This document shows positions 50,903-59,337 of a stretch of DNA of 64,000 nt, piece after piece. Position numbers and translations under genes: made by a program. The stretch is from assembly GCF_020564565.1 (NCBI RefSeq), contig NZ_JAJCTD010000002.1, forward strand, positions 434,001-498,000. The letters are read 5' to 3'. Under the pieces are notes generated by a model. It made no database searches. It worked only from the letters and a program-made list of their open reading frames with translations, and had not been told where the DNA came from. The DNA is from Rhodobacter sp. Har01. Lineage in GTDB: Bacteria > Pseudomonadota > Alphaproteobacteria > Rhodobacterales > Rhodobacteraceae. Position 1 is the stretch's first letter, and every line of letters begins with the position of its first letter.

Positions 50903-51598
50903 ATGGACAGGGAAGACATCGTCAGTGTGCAGGGGCTGAACCACTGGTTCGGCACCGGAGAAGTGCGCAAGCAGGCGCTCTACGACGTGTCGCTAGCGCT
51001 GAAGCGCGGCAGTCTCACCGTGATGATGGGGCCTTCGGGGTCTGGCAAGACGACGGTCCTGACTCTGATCGGCTGCCTGCGCAGTGTGCAGGAAGGCTCG
51101 GTCCGCCTGCTGGGGCAAGAGCTGATGGGCGCCACCGAGGCCCAGCTGATCCTGCTGCGCCGCAGGCTGGGCTTCATCTTCCAGGCGCACAATCTGCACG
51201 AAAGCCTGACGGCAGTGCAGAACGTGGTTATGGGGGTGCAGGTCCACCCCGGCATTGCCGACGATACCGCCGAGACCGCCGCTGCCCATGCCCTGGGGTT
51301 GGTCGGCCTGTCGGACCGCATCGGCTATTTGCCTGCCAACCTGTCCGGCGGGCAGAAGCAGCGCGTCGCGGTGGCCCGGGCGCTGGTCTCGACCCCGGCG
51401 CTGGTGCTGGCAGACGAGCCGACCGCGGCGCTGGACAAGGACAGCGCCGCCGAGGTGGTGGATCTGCTGAAGCGGATGGGCAAGACGCGCGGCACGACGA
51501 CGCTGCTGGTCACCCATGACAACCGCATTCTCGACCGCGCCGACCGCATCCTGTCCTTGGAGGATGGCCGCATCGTGAAAATCGAGGAACGCGCTTGA
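50903..51598 (+). CDS. DevA-like ABC exporter ATPase
   Basis: 231 residues. Walker A is GPSGSGKTTVL, the Q-loop GFIFQAHNLHESLT, the signature NLSGGQKQRVAVARAL, Walker B LVLADEPTAALD and the switch VTHDNRILDRADRIL. It belongs to the MacB/LolD/DevA group and powers the two preceding proteins. The start is 8 bases after the permease. No outer-membrane TolC gene follows. Confidence 0.9.
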   Translation: MDREDIVSVQGLNHWFGTGEVRKQALYDVSLALKRGSLTVMMGPSGSGKTTVLTLIGCLRSVQEGSVRLLGQELMGATEAQLILLRRRLGFIFQAHNLHESLTAVQNVVMGVQVHPGIADDTAETAAAHALGLVGLSDRIGYLPANLSGGQKQRVAVARALVSTPALVLADEPTAALDKDSAAEVVDLLKRMGKTRGTTTLLVTHDNRILDRADRILSLEDGRIVKIEERA

Positions 51599-51674
51599 GG
51601 CCATCACCCGGCCCCCAGACCGGGCGGGCGGAATCCGTCACGAACCTTGCGACGGAACCTGCCTTGGTGCGGAA

Positions 51675-51698
51675 TGCCGCTTGACGCGGCAAGCGGCA
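51675..51698 (+). terminator. Hairpin after the exporter operon
   Basis: TGCCGCTTG and CAAGCGGCA are perfect 9-base arms around ACGCGG, 77 bases after the ATPase stop and 64 before the next operon. No U-run follows, so a partial terminator. Confidence 0.4.
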
Positions 51699-51761
51699 AG
51701 GTGGGCAAAGTTGAACCCATGGCGCAGCGTTCGCGCGCGCCACGATTTGCGGAGAGGCGGG

Positions 51762-52628
51762 ATGAATTATCACAGGCCGACAAGCTTTGAGCAGGCAAGC
51801 GCGATCGCGGCCGCAGCGGCTGGCGTCACGCGGTTTCTGGCCGGCGGCACAGACGTGCTGGTGCAATTGCGTGCCGGCACGGTCACGCCAGACGACCTGA
51901 TCGACCTCAAGCACATACCCGGTGTGAAAGAGATCGCGCCCACGGCCGAAGGCGGCTGGCGGATCGGCGTCGCGGTCTCGGGGGCGGACCTGGGCCGCCA
52001 TGCCGGTCTGTGCGCCGACTGGCCCGGGGTGGTCGAGGGGATGCGGCTGGTTGGCTCGATCCAGGTCCAGGGCCGGGCCACGCTGGCCGGCAACCTGTGC
52101 AACGGATCGGCTGCGGCCGACAGCGTGCCGGGACTGGTGGCCGCTGCGGCCCGGGTATCCGTCGTCGGGCCGCAGGGCCGGCGCGAGCTGGCGGTGGAAG
52201 ACATCCCTGCCGGGCCGGGCCGGACGGTGCTGGCGCCAGGAGAGCTGATCGCGGCAATCATCCTGCCGGCGCGGGGCGCGCGCGGTGGCGACGCCTATCT
52301 GCGCTTCATTCCGCGCACCGAGATGGACATCGCGGTGGTCGGCGCTGCGGTGAACCTGCGGTTGGACGGCGACCGCGTGGCTGAGGCGCGGGTTGCCCTG
52401 GGCGCGGTTGCCCCCCGGATCCTTCTGGTCCCCGAAGCGGCTGATGCGATTCTGGGCACGCCGCTGGACGCCAGCGCGCTGTCCGCGCTGGCAGCGGCGG
52501 CCACGGCGGCGGCCCGCCCGATCACCGACCGGCGCGGCACCGCCGAGTTTCGCCGCGAGGTGGTGGGTGTGCTGGTCTGCCGGGCCGCGCGCATCGCATA
52601 CCAACGCGCCGGAGGAGCCGCGACATGA
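51762..52628 (+). CDS. Xanthine dehydrogenase family FAD-binding subunit
   Basis: 288 residues from the ATG at 51762, after GGAGAGGCGGG. The FAD-binding motifs are AGGTDVLVQLR and the TLAGNLCNGSAAADSVP loop; LRFIPRTEMDIAVVGAAV begins the C-terminal CO-dehydrogenase flavoprotein domain. It passes electrons from the iron-sulfur subunit to NAD+ or another acceptor. First gene of a four-gene operon, overlapping the next by ATGA. Confidence 0.93.
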   Translation: MNYHRPTSFEQASAIAAAAAGVTRFLAGGTDVLVQLRAGTVTPDDLIDLKHIPGVKEIAPTAEGGWRIGVAVSGADLGRHAGLCADWPGVVEGMRLVGSIQVQGRATLAGNLCNGSAAADSVPGLVAAAARVSVVGPQGRRELAVEDIPAGPGRTVLAPGELIAAIILPARGARGGDAYLRFIPRTEMDIAVVGAAVNLRLDGDRVAEARVALGAVAPRILLVPEAADAILGTPLDASALSALAAAATAAARPITDRRGTAEFRREVVGVLVCRAARIAYQRAGGAAT

Positions 52629-53104
52629 CCAAGACCCACGTGACCGCCACGGTCAACGGCGACCCGGTCGAATTCCTTGCCGACCCGCGCGAGACGCTGC
52701 TGGATTGCCTGCGCGACCACCTCGGACTGACCGGCTCGAAAGAAGGCTGCGGCACTGGCGACTGCGGCGCCTGTTCGGTGCTGCTCGACGATGTGCTGGT
52801 CTGTTCCTGCCTGGTGTTGGGCGTTGAAGCCCAGGGCGCGCGGGTCGAGACGGTCGAAGGGATGGCGCAGGGCGGAACGCTGCACCCGTTGCAGCGCAAG
52901 TTCATCGAACATGCCGCGCTGCAGTGCGGCTTCTGCACGCCGGGCATCCTGGTGGCGGCCAAGGCGCTGCTGGATCGCAACCCCGACCCGACCGAAAGCG
53001 AGGTGCGCTTCGGGCTGGCGGGGAACCTCTGCCGCTGCACTGGCTATGACAAGATCGTGCGCGCCGTGCTGGACGCGGCGGCCGAAATGCGGGGGGCACA
53101 GTGA
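52625..53104 (+). CDS. Xanthine dehydrogenase family [2Fe-2S] subunit
   Basis: 159 residues with both expected clusters: the plant-ferredoxin type CGTGDCGACSVLLDDVLVCSC and the second C-terminal type CGFCTPGILV ... NLCRCTGYDKI. This is the small subunit that carries electrons from the molybdenum centre to FAD. The stop overlaps the large-subunit gene by TGATG. Confidence 0.95.
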   Translation: MTKTHVTATVNGDPVEFLADPRETLLDCLRDHLGLTGSKEGCGTGDCGACSVLLDDVLVCSCLVLGVEAQGARVETVEGMAQGGTLHPLQRKFIEHAALQCGFCTPGILVAAKALLDRNPDPTESEVRFGLAGNLCRCTGYDKIVRAVLDAAAEMRGAQ

Positions 53105-55353
53105 TGGCGAAGGATGAAACCGCAACGTTCCGGCTGATCGGCACCCGGCCTGACCGGCCCGACGGGCTGGACAAGGTGACTGGCCGCGCCCGCTATGGCG
53201 CCGACGTCCAGGCGCCCGGCATGCTGCACGGCGCCGTGGTGCGCTCGCCCCATGCCCATGCCCGCATCCTGCGCATCGACGCTTCGAAGGCGCTGGCGCT
53301 GGACGGGGTAAAGGCGGTCGTTACCCGCGCCGACCTTCCCTCCGGCCTGACCGGCGAGGACTGGAACCTGCAGGAAAACACCCTGGCCGGCGAGGTGGCG
53401 CTGTATGACGGCCATGCCGTGGCTGCGGTGGCCGCCACCTCGAAACTGCGGGCGCAGGATGCCGCCCGGCTGGTCGAGGTGGAATACGAGATCCTGCCGC
53501 ATGTGACCGACGTTGACGAGGCGATCCGCCCCGACGCTCCGGCGATCCGGCCGGGCGCGGCCGATCACTCGGTGCCGACCGGGTCGCCCCCCAACCTGGT
53601 TCGCCAGATCGACTTTGGCCATGGCGATCTGGAGGCCGGCTTTGCCGCGGCCGACCTGGTCCGCGAACAGACCTACCGGACCGAGGCCACGCACCAGGGC
53701 TATATCGAGCCGCAAGCCTGCCTGGGCCAGCTTGGGGCCGATGGCAAGGGCGAGATGTGGGTCTGCACCCAGGGCCAGTGGTACATCCGCCGGATGTGCG
53801 CCGCCGTTCTGGGAATCGAGGCGGCGCAACTGCGGGTGACGCCGTCGGAGATCGGCGGCGGGTTCGGCGGCAAGACCACGATCTTCATGGAACCGCTGGC
53901 GCTGGCGCTGTCGCGCAAGGCAGGTGGTCGGCCGGTCAAGCTGGTGATGAGCCGGGCCGAGGTAATGCGGGCGACCGGGCCCACCGGCTCGGCCTCGATG
54001 GACGTGAAGCTGGGGATGACGGCCGAAGGCATGATCACTGCGGCGAAGGTGACGTTCCGGATGCAGGGCGGACCCTTCGTCGGCGCCTCTCCGGTGGGCG
54101 AGGCACTCAGCTGCGCGCTGGCCTGCTACACTGTCCCGGCGGTGCACCACCTGGGCCTTGAGGTGCTGGCCAACCGGCCCAAGGCTGCGGCCTACCGCGC
54201 GCCGGGCGCGCCGATGGCGGCCTTTGCGGTGGAAAGCCTGCTGGACGAGATGTGCCGCGAATTGCAGCTGGACCCGATCGAGGTGCGCCTGAAGAATGCC
54301 GCGCACGAGGGCACAAAGGCCAGCTATGGCCCCACCTACAAGCGCATCGGCCTGGTCGAGACGCTGCAAGCCACAAAGACGCATCCGAACCTGTCGCTGC
54401 CACTGGGGCCGAACCAGGGCCGCGGCGTGGCCGCAGGGTTCTGGTTCAACCATGGCGGCGAGACCTCGGTCAGCCTGGCCATCGGTGAGGACGGCACGGT
54501 GCAGGTTTCGATCGGCACGCCCGACATCGGCGGCAGCCGCGCCAGCCTGGCGCTGATGGTGGCCGAGACGCTGGGGATTCCCTACGAGAATGTCCGGGTG
54601 AACGTGGTGGAAACCGGCGCGCTGGGGGTCAACGAGCCGACCCATGGCAGCCGCGCCACCTTTGCCAGCGGCAAGGCCGCGGTCGAGTCGGCCCGGCAGG
54701 CCATTGCGCAGATGTGTCGGCGCGCCGCGGCGGCCTGGGGGATAGACCCCGACGCGGTCGAATGGCGCGACGGGGCGGCGGTGCCCTCGGGCGACAACGC
54801 CGGAAAGTTCCCGCCGATGACCATCGCCGAAATCGGCGCGGCCATGGGCAGCACCGGGGGCCCGATCTCGGGCCATCACGAAACCACCGCCGGCGGGGTT
54901 GGGGCCAGCTTCGGCGTGCACGTCGTGGATGTCGAGGTCGATCCCGAAACCGGGCGCACCACGGTCCTGCGCTACCTGGTGGTGCAGGACGCCGGCCGCG
55001 CCATCCATCCGGCCTATGTCGAGGGACAGTATCAGGGTGGCGCCGCACAGGGCATCGGCTGGGCGCTGAACGAGGAATATGTCTACGGCGCCGACGGCAG
55101 GCTGCAGAACCCGCTGTTCCTGGACTACCGGATGCCGGTCGCCTCGGACCTGCCGATGATCGACACGGTGATTGTCGAAGTGCCGAACCCCGGCCATCCC
55201 TATGGCGTGCGCGGCGTCGGCGAGACCGGCATCACGCCGCCTCTGCCGGCGCTTGCCAATGCCATCGCGGCGGCCACCGGCCTGCGGTTGCGCAGCCTGC
55301 CGATGTCGCCGCCCAAGGTCCTGGCGGCGCTGCGGGCGCGCGCGAATGGTTGA
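53104..55353 (+). CDS. Xanthine dehydrogenase family molybdopterin-binding large subunit
   Basis: 749 residues from the ATG at 53104 (a GTG lies directly before it). The order is GRARYGADVQAPGMLHG, the pterin-binding GGGFGGKT, the active-site loop AAYRAPGAPMAAFAVE, and the C-terminal GVGETGITPPLPALANAI with the catalytic glutamate. The loop lacks the cysteine of true CO dehydrogenase (AYxCSFR), so this is an aldehyde or N-heterocycle hydroxylase. The substrate cannot be read. Confidence 0.93.
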   Translation: MAKDETATFRLIGTRPDRPDGLDKVTGRARYGADVQAPGMLHGAVVRSPHAHARILRIDASKALALDGVKAVVTRADLPSGLTGEDWNLQENTLAGEVALYDGHAVAAVAATSKLRAQDAARLVEVEYEILPHVTDVDEAIRPDAPAIRPGAADHSVPTGSPPNLVRQIDFGHGDLEAGFAAADLVREQTYRTEATHQGYIEPQACLGQLGADGKGEMWVCTQGQWYIRRMCAAVLGIEAAQLRVTPSEIGGGFGGKTTIFMEPLALALSRKAGGRPVKLVMSRAEVMRATGPTGSASMDVKLGMTAEGMITAAKVTFRMQGGPFVGASPVGEALSCALACYTVPAVHHLGLEVLANRPKAAAYRAPGAPMAAFAVESLLDEMCRELQLDPIEVRLKNAAHEGTKASYGPTYKRIGLVETLQATKTHPNLSLPLGPNQGRGVAAGFWFNHGGETSVSLAIGEDGTVQVSIGTPDIGGSRASLALMVAETLGIPYENVRVNVVETGALGVNEPTHGSRATFASGKAAVESARQAIAQMCRRAAAAWGIDPDAVEWRDGAAVPSGDNAGKFPPMTIAEIGAAMGSTGGPISGHHETTAGGVGASFGVHVVDVEVDPETGRTTVLRYLVVQDAGRAIHPAYVEGQYQGGAAQGIGWALNEEYVYGADGRLQNPLFLDYRMPVASDLPMIDTVIVEVPNPGHPYGVRGVGETGITPPLPALANAIAAATGLRLRSLPMSPPKVLAALRARANG

Positions 55354-55588
55354 CGTCCACCTCTGGTCGGGGCTGCGGCAACTGGCCGGAGATGCGGTCG
55401 TGGTGACGGTCAAGGCAGCGACAGCGCGCGAGATGCTGGCCGCGCTGCAGACCGCGCACCCCGGCCTTGCACCGGTGATCCGCGGCGGTGTTTCGGTGGT
55501 TGTCGACGGCGAGATGGTGACCGACCTCACCGCCCCGATTCACCCCGGCGCCGAGATCTATCTGATGCAGCGCATCAAGGGAGGCTGA
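55346..55588 (+). CDS. MoaD/ThiS-like sulfur carrier protein
   Basis: 80 residues from the ATG at 55346, overlapping the large-subunit gene by 8 bases. The ubiquitin-like fold (VDVHLWSGLRQLAGDAVVVTV ... GAEIYLMQRIKGG) ends in the Gly-Gly that is adenylated and thiocarboxylated. Such proteins supply sulfur to molybdopterin synthase. In this operon it may serve cofactor supply to the adjacent molybdoenzyme. Confidence 0.85.
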   Translation: MVDVHLWSGLRQLAGDAVVVTVKAATAREMLAALQTAHPGLAPVIRGGVSVVVDGEMVTDLTAPIHPGAEIYLMQRIKGG

Positions 55589-55725
55589 GCCGCCGGCCGA
55601 TCACCCTGCCGGGAATCCGGCACAAGGGCAATTCGGTGCGCTTTGGCAAGCGAGGCATCGTCAAGCGAGGGAATTCCCGGCGATCCGCCAGGGATACCCA
55701 CCGTTGCGCGGCCGGACAAAAGAGT

Positions 55726-55749
55726 CAGGGCCCCTTGCGGGGGCCCCTG
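55726..55749 (-). terminator. Terminator of the disrupted tRNA
   Basis: On the minus strand AGGGGCCCC-CGCA-AGGGGCCCT type arms (one bulge) are followed by a CTCTTTTG U-run. It sits 26 bases after the tRNA 3' end, as expected for a tRNA terminator, and would also stop readthrough from the plus-strand operon. Confidence 0.65.
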
Positions 55750-55774
55750 AAATCTTCCGGCTTGCAGTGAGAAA

Positions 55775-55797
55775 TGGTGCCCAGAAGAGGCATTGAA
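55775..55797 (-). other. attL: orphan 3' end of a tRNA, probably tRNA-Leu
   Basis: Read on the minus strand, the 23 bases give a T-loop TTCAATGCC, T-stem CCTCT, acceptor strand TCTGGGC, discriminator A and CCA. The T-stem's 5' partner is absent, so identity stops at tRNA position 54. GCCCAGA as the matching acceptor 5' strand and discriminator A fit tRNA-Leu. A tyrosine integrase gene begins 148 bases away. This is the chromosomal remnant left when an element recombines into a tRNA 3' end; the intact tRNA should lie at the far end. Confidence 0.75.
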
Positions 55798-55944
55798 TGG
55801 CAGAGTATCGGCACATCATGCAGTATCAGCGAAAACGATAGAGCGGCGAAAACTCAACACAAACGGGAAAAATGGAGAGCACGGGCTTTCAATCCGTATC
55901 ACCTCATACTAAATCTTGAGGGGGATACAAAGGTGGATTGAAAA

Positions 55945-57138
55945 ATGGCACGCACCATGAACCGGTTGAACGCGCCCGCCGTCAAAGCAGCAAAGCCTGG
56001 AAAACATGCTGACGGCGGTGGCCTGTGGCTGCATGTGCGGCCCGATGGCGGCTCGCAATGGGTCTTGCGCGTCACGGTTCACGGGCGGCGGCGGGAAATG
56101 GGCCTAGGGTCAGCAAGCGAAGTTTCCCTCAAGGAAGCGCGCGAAAATGCGGAACGGGCGCGGGCGTTGGTTCGGGCCGAGAAAGACCCGATCAAAGAAC
56201 GGATCAAGGAACGCAAGGAAGCCGCGCGCAACCTTCACCTCTTCAAGGATATCGCTAAAGACGCCTTTGAAAGCAGGAAGGCCGAACTGAAGGGCGATGG
56301 CGTGGCAGGTCGCTGGTTCAGCCCCTTGGAGCTGCACATCCTGCCCAAGCTGGGCAAGGTCCCGGTTTCGGACATTGATCAGAACGATATCCGCGACGTG
56401 CTTGCCCCGATCTGGCATACGAAAGCCGAGACAGCCCGCAAGGCAATGAACCGGCTGGGCATCTGCCTGACCCATGCGGCGGCGCTGGGCTTGGAAGTGG
56501 ACTTGCAGGCGACAGAGAAAGCTCGCGCCCTTCTGGGCAAGCAACGCCACAAGCCCCAGAACGTGCCCGCTATGGCTTGGCGCGACGTGCCCGCCTTCTA
56601 TGCCAGCCTTTCCGACGGCAGCATCACGCACCTTGCCTTGCGTCTTCTGATCTTGACTGGCGTACGGTCCGGGCCTGTGCGGTTCCTGAAGGAAGAGCAG
56701 ATCGAAGGGGACGTCTGGACGATCCCTGGCGAGGGGATGAAAGGCCGCAAGGATGAAACAGCGGATTTTCGGGTGCCACTGTCCCATGAGGCGCAAGACA
56801 TTCTGAAGGCAGCACGGCAACACGCCCGCAACGGCTTTATGTTCCCAAGCGTCCGCAAGGGCGTGATCTCGGACGCCACAATGTCTCGCTTAATGGAACG
56901 CGCCAAGCTGGACGCCCGCCCGCACGGTTTCCGGTCCAGCCTGAGAGATTGGATTGCAGAAACGACTGAAACCCCGCACGATATTGCCGAAACCTGCCTT
57001 GGGCACACCGTGGGCGGATCGGTCGAACGGGCATATCGACGGACAGACTTTTTGGACCAACGGCGGGTGCTGATGGAACGCTGGGCAAAGCATGTGACGG
57101 GGCAGAATGGGCAAGTTGTGCAAATGGTAAAGGGATGA
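55945..57138 (+). CDS. int: P4-type tyrosine recombinase/integrase
   Basis: 397 residues. The N-terminal arm-binding domain (DUF4102-like) reads LNAPAVKAAKPGKHADGGGLWLHVRPDG, followed by a SAM-like core-binding domain and the catalytic domain. The active site is R241 (TGVRSGP), H327-x-x-R330 (HGFRSS), H354 (CLGHTVGG) and the nucleophile Y364 (AYRR). These enzymes integrate islands and satellites into tRNA genes, and the orphan tRNA end lies just upstream. It is the first gene of the element. Confidence 0.95.
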   Translation: MARTMNRLNAPAVKAAKPGKHADGGGLWLHVRPDGGSQWVLRVTVHGRRREMGLGSASEVSLKEARENAERARALVRAEKDPIKERIKERKEAARNLHLFKDIAKDAFESRKAELKGDGVAGRWFSPLELHILPKLGKVPVSDIDQNDIRDVLAPIWHTKAETARKAMNRLGICLTHAAALGLEVDLQATEKARALLGKQRHKPQNVPAMAWRDVPAFYASLSDGSITHLALRLLILTGVRSGPVRFLKEEQIEGDVWTIPGEGMKGRKDETADFRVPLSHEAQDILKAARQHARNGFMFPSVRKGVISDATMSRLMERAKLDARPHGFRSSLRDWIAETTETPHDIAETCLGHTVGGSVERAYRRTDFLDQRRVLMERWAKHVTGQNGQVVQMVKG

Positions 57139-57142
57139 GGTG

Positions 57143-58222
57143 ATGGAGGCCTTCAAGAGGCAGGAGGTGGCGGGCTATGCGTCGGTTGCCGAAGCTGCTC
57201 TATGGCTGGCCTTTGGCGAACTTCCAGATGCCAACTGGCGCGAGGTGAGGGAATACCGCGACGAAGTTGGGGCGTTTCTCGGGGAGGAATACTATTGGAC
57301 TGACGGCCAAAGCCTTTATGTCGACAGCCGTGTAATGCCAGAAGAGATTCTAGAGTTTGGCGGAAGCCAGTTTAGCTTCTCCCCTTACCTCTCGGCTAGT
57401 CTTTTGAGGGAAATACTCCCCGGCGTTGACATCGTGCTTTACAACAAGATGGTTGAATTGTGCGATGACCGAAGCCCGGACGAAATTCGGGAACAGAACC
57501 AGCGTTTCCATACAAATTTTGAAGCCATTCGACACTCCCTTGATCCTGCAAAAGTAGACTTTGAGGATATGGAGGCGCGTTGCGCTGAGATGGAGAAGGA
57601 GAACAGGAATGAATTAGAAGCTGCGATCTGGCTGAACATGACTCTCGCACCCGTAAGACACGCCCTTTCACGCGCGCAGGCCGCTATCTTCGGCGCACTC
57701 GCGGATGGTAGGCTTGTTGGCCACGGAGTTTGGCTAGTGCCCGATGACGAAGGGACACCTGAGGGAGTTGTCGAAGTGCCATGGGCAACTGTCGCGAAAG
57801 AGTTGTGGACCCTTGAGGGTATAGATTGGCGAAAGTCTAACTTAAAGGTAGTTGGTGGATCATATTGGGGTATTGTGGTGGAGACGCGGTTGCTTCTATC
57901 CGAGTTCGCAAAGCCAAAACTTTCGCCAAGAAGAATCACCGCTGACCTTTTCGGCGACACCATTCTGTTGAATGGGCAAGCTGGATCAGGTGATGAAATC
58001 GCCGCAAGGCGGCCGCGTGGTCAACCCCAGAAACTGGAAATAATTGCGGAGAAGCTGCTAGTCGCTCATCTTGCAAGGCGTCTGGAGGAGGGCTTTCCCT
58101 ATCAAAAGGAAGCCTTAGTTAGAGAGGCGCAGGTGTGGGCGGAAAGCATAGGAGTTCAGGTAGGGCGTAGCACTTTCGAGCGCACAATTTCCAGAATTAT
58201 GACCGATCTGCCCAGAAAGTAG
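57143..58222 (+). CDS. Unknown 359-residue protein next to the integrase
   Basis: Starts at the ATG at 57143, 4 bases after the integrase stop, with AGGG and GAGG upstream, so the two are cotranscribed. No family is recognised. The N-terminus (YASVAEAALWLAFGELPDANW) and C-terminus (EKLLVAHLARRLEEGFPYQKEALVREAQVWAESIGVQVGRSTFERTISRIM) are helical; the end looks like a small DNA-binding or replication-type helical domain. Base composition is clearly more AT-rich than the chromosomal genes, a sign of transfer. A role in integration or element maintenance is plausible but unproven. Confidence 0.6.
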   Translation: MEAFKRQEVAGYASVAEAALWLAFGELPDANWREVREYRDEVGAFLGEEYYWTDGQSLYVDSRVMPEEILEFGGSQFSFSPYLSASLLREILPGVDIVLYNKMVELCDDRSPDEIREQNQRFHTNFEAIRHSLDPAKVDFEDMEARCAEMEKENRNELEAAIWLNMTLAPVRHALSRAQAAIFGALADGRLVGHGVWLVPDDEGTPEGVVEVPWATVAKELWTLEGIDWRKSNLKVVGGSYWGIVVETRLLLSEFAKPKLSPRRITADLFGDTILLNGQAGSGDEIAARRPRGQPQKLEIIAEKLLVAHLARRLEEGFPYQKEALVREAQVWAESIGVQVGRSTFERTISRIMTDLPRK

Positions 58223-58345
58223 CTGGGTTAAACTAGCACAATTCTGGGGAAGTATTGCCCAAATCTGGTTCGCGTTTGGGGTTCGCCCGCTGGCTCGCCT
58301 TTGCGACAATCAGCCCATATCAACCGTATATGAGGCCGCGCAAAG

Positions 58346-58534
58346 ATGATCACCGATCCCCTACTGACCGCACGCGAAGGTGCGGCAGTCCTGCAAATCA
58401 GTATCCCGACCTTTTGGCGACGTGTATCCGATGGCACGGTTCCCAAGCCGGTCAAGATCGGCGCACTATCCCGCTGGCCACGTTCAGAAGTGCTTGCCGT
58501 GATCGAGCAGGCCAAAGCGCGGCGGGCGGGCTGA
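58346..58534 (+). CDS. AlpA-like helix-turn-helix regulator/excisionase
   Basis: 62 residues: LLTAREGAAVLQISIPTFWRRVSDGTVPKPVKIGALSRWPRSEV is the AlpA/MerR-like winged helix with the typical SRWP-x-SEV end. Such proteins control integrase expression or act as excision factors in P4-like elements. It lies two bases before the GTG of the next gene. Confidence 0.85.
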   Translation: MITDPLLTAREGAAVLQISIPTFWRRVSDGTVPKPVKIGALSRWPRSEVLAVIEQAKARRAG

Positions 58535-58536
58535 TC

Positions 58537-59133
58537 GTGCGACGCAAGGCTGACAGAACTGGGCGAAGCCCACCTGTTGATCACTACACGCTGATGTTCC
58601 GGGCAACGATGCAATCCCCGGCATGGGCGGCCCTGTCATCTTCCGCCCAGGCCCTCTATCCTTTCATCAAGCTGGAGTGGCGCGGCCCGAAGTCCAACAA
58701 CAACGGGCGCATTCGATTCAGCTATCGCCAGGCCGCTGAAGCGCTGGGAATTATGCCAAACACCGCCATGCGCGCTTTCCATGATCTTCAGGCTAAGGGC
58801 TTCCTTGTGGTGACTGAGTTGGGCGCTCTGGGCAGTGACGGGGATGCGCGCGGCCCATGCTATGAGGTAACCGAACTCAATATGCCGGAACGGCCAAAGG
58901 GTAGTGGCCGGGCGCTTTACCATCAGTGGCAAGAGGGTCGAGACTTCCCGGTACTTAAACACCACAAGAACAACCCGACAGGCCGGAACGGGCGCAGAAT
59001 CCCGTCTTCAAAAGCGAGACGATCCCATCTTCAAAATGAAGAAGAAACGCCCGAACCCGCCCCGAACCCGGTGTTCGGCATCTTCAAAATGGCGACGTTC
59101 TCGCCCCAACCGCACATGCGACCGTATCTATAA
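58537..59133 (+). CDS. Winged-helix-type protein of an integrative element
   Basis: 198 residues from a GTG at 58537, or a shorter form from the ATG at 58594. MQSPAWAALSSSAQALYPFIKLEWRGPKSNNNGRIRFSYRQAAEALGIMPNTAMRAFHDLQAKGFLVVTELGA is a winged-helix core of the sort seen in small replication or regulatory proteins of mobile elements. The C-terminal ~70 residues are basic and low in structure. Exact role unknown; a replication initiator-like or regulatory function is possible. Confidence 0.6.
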   Translation: MRRKADRTGRSPPVDHYTLMFRATMQSPAWAALSSSAQALYPFIKLEWRGPKSNNNGRIRFSYRQAAEALGIMPNTAMRAFHDLQAKGFLVVTELGALGSDGDARGPCYEVTELNMPERPKGSGRALYHQWQEGRDFPVLKHHKNNPTGRNGRRIPSSKARRSHLQNEEETPEPAPNPVFGIFKMATFSPQPHMRPYL

Positions 59134-59337
59134 TGAAGACATCTTTATACGCCATCCATAGTGCTTTCAGACTGGTGATCGGCCTGGCTTCAGAGACGAC
59201 TCTCTTTCCGCTTTTGGGAAAGGCGCTAGCGGCCCGCCCTAGAGGGATGAGTGACGAATACGGAGACCCCTCCCAGATACAGCGGAGGCCCCTGAGTGGC
59301 CCGCATATCGCGTCTGAGCGGCAATGAAAGGTTCGGC

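Larger units (their letters stand above)
55589..55944. other. Intergenic region spanning the left end of the integrative element
   Basis: 356 bases without a protein gene. The left part is chromosomal and carries a tRNA terminator and orphan tRNA 3' end, listed separately. From about 55798 it is element DNA: AT-richer sequence leading to the integrase, likely holding its promoter and arm-binding sites. Confidence 0.65.

Noticed and set aside
53104..55353. Aerobic CO dehydrogenase large subunit
   Set aside because: The active-site loop is AYRAPGAP, without the cysteine motif AYxCSFR of true CoxL.
53044..55530. 828-residue minus-strand frame antisense to the molybdoenzyme genes
   Set aside because: Shadow of the large subunit; composition typical of antisense frames.
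59133..59327. 64-codon plus-strand frame between two element genes
   Set aside because: No ribosome binding site, composition looks random, and part overlaps the better-supported downstream gene's leader.
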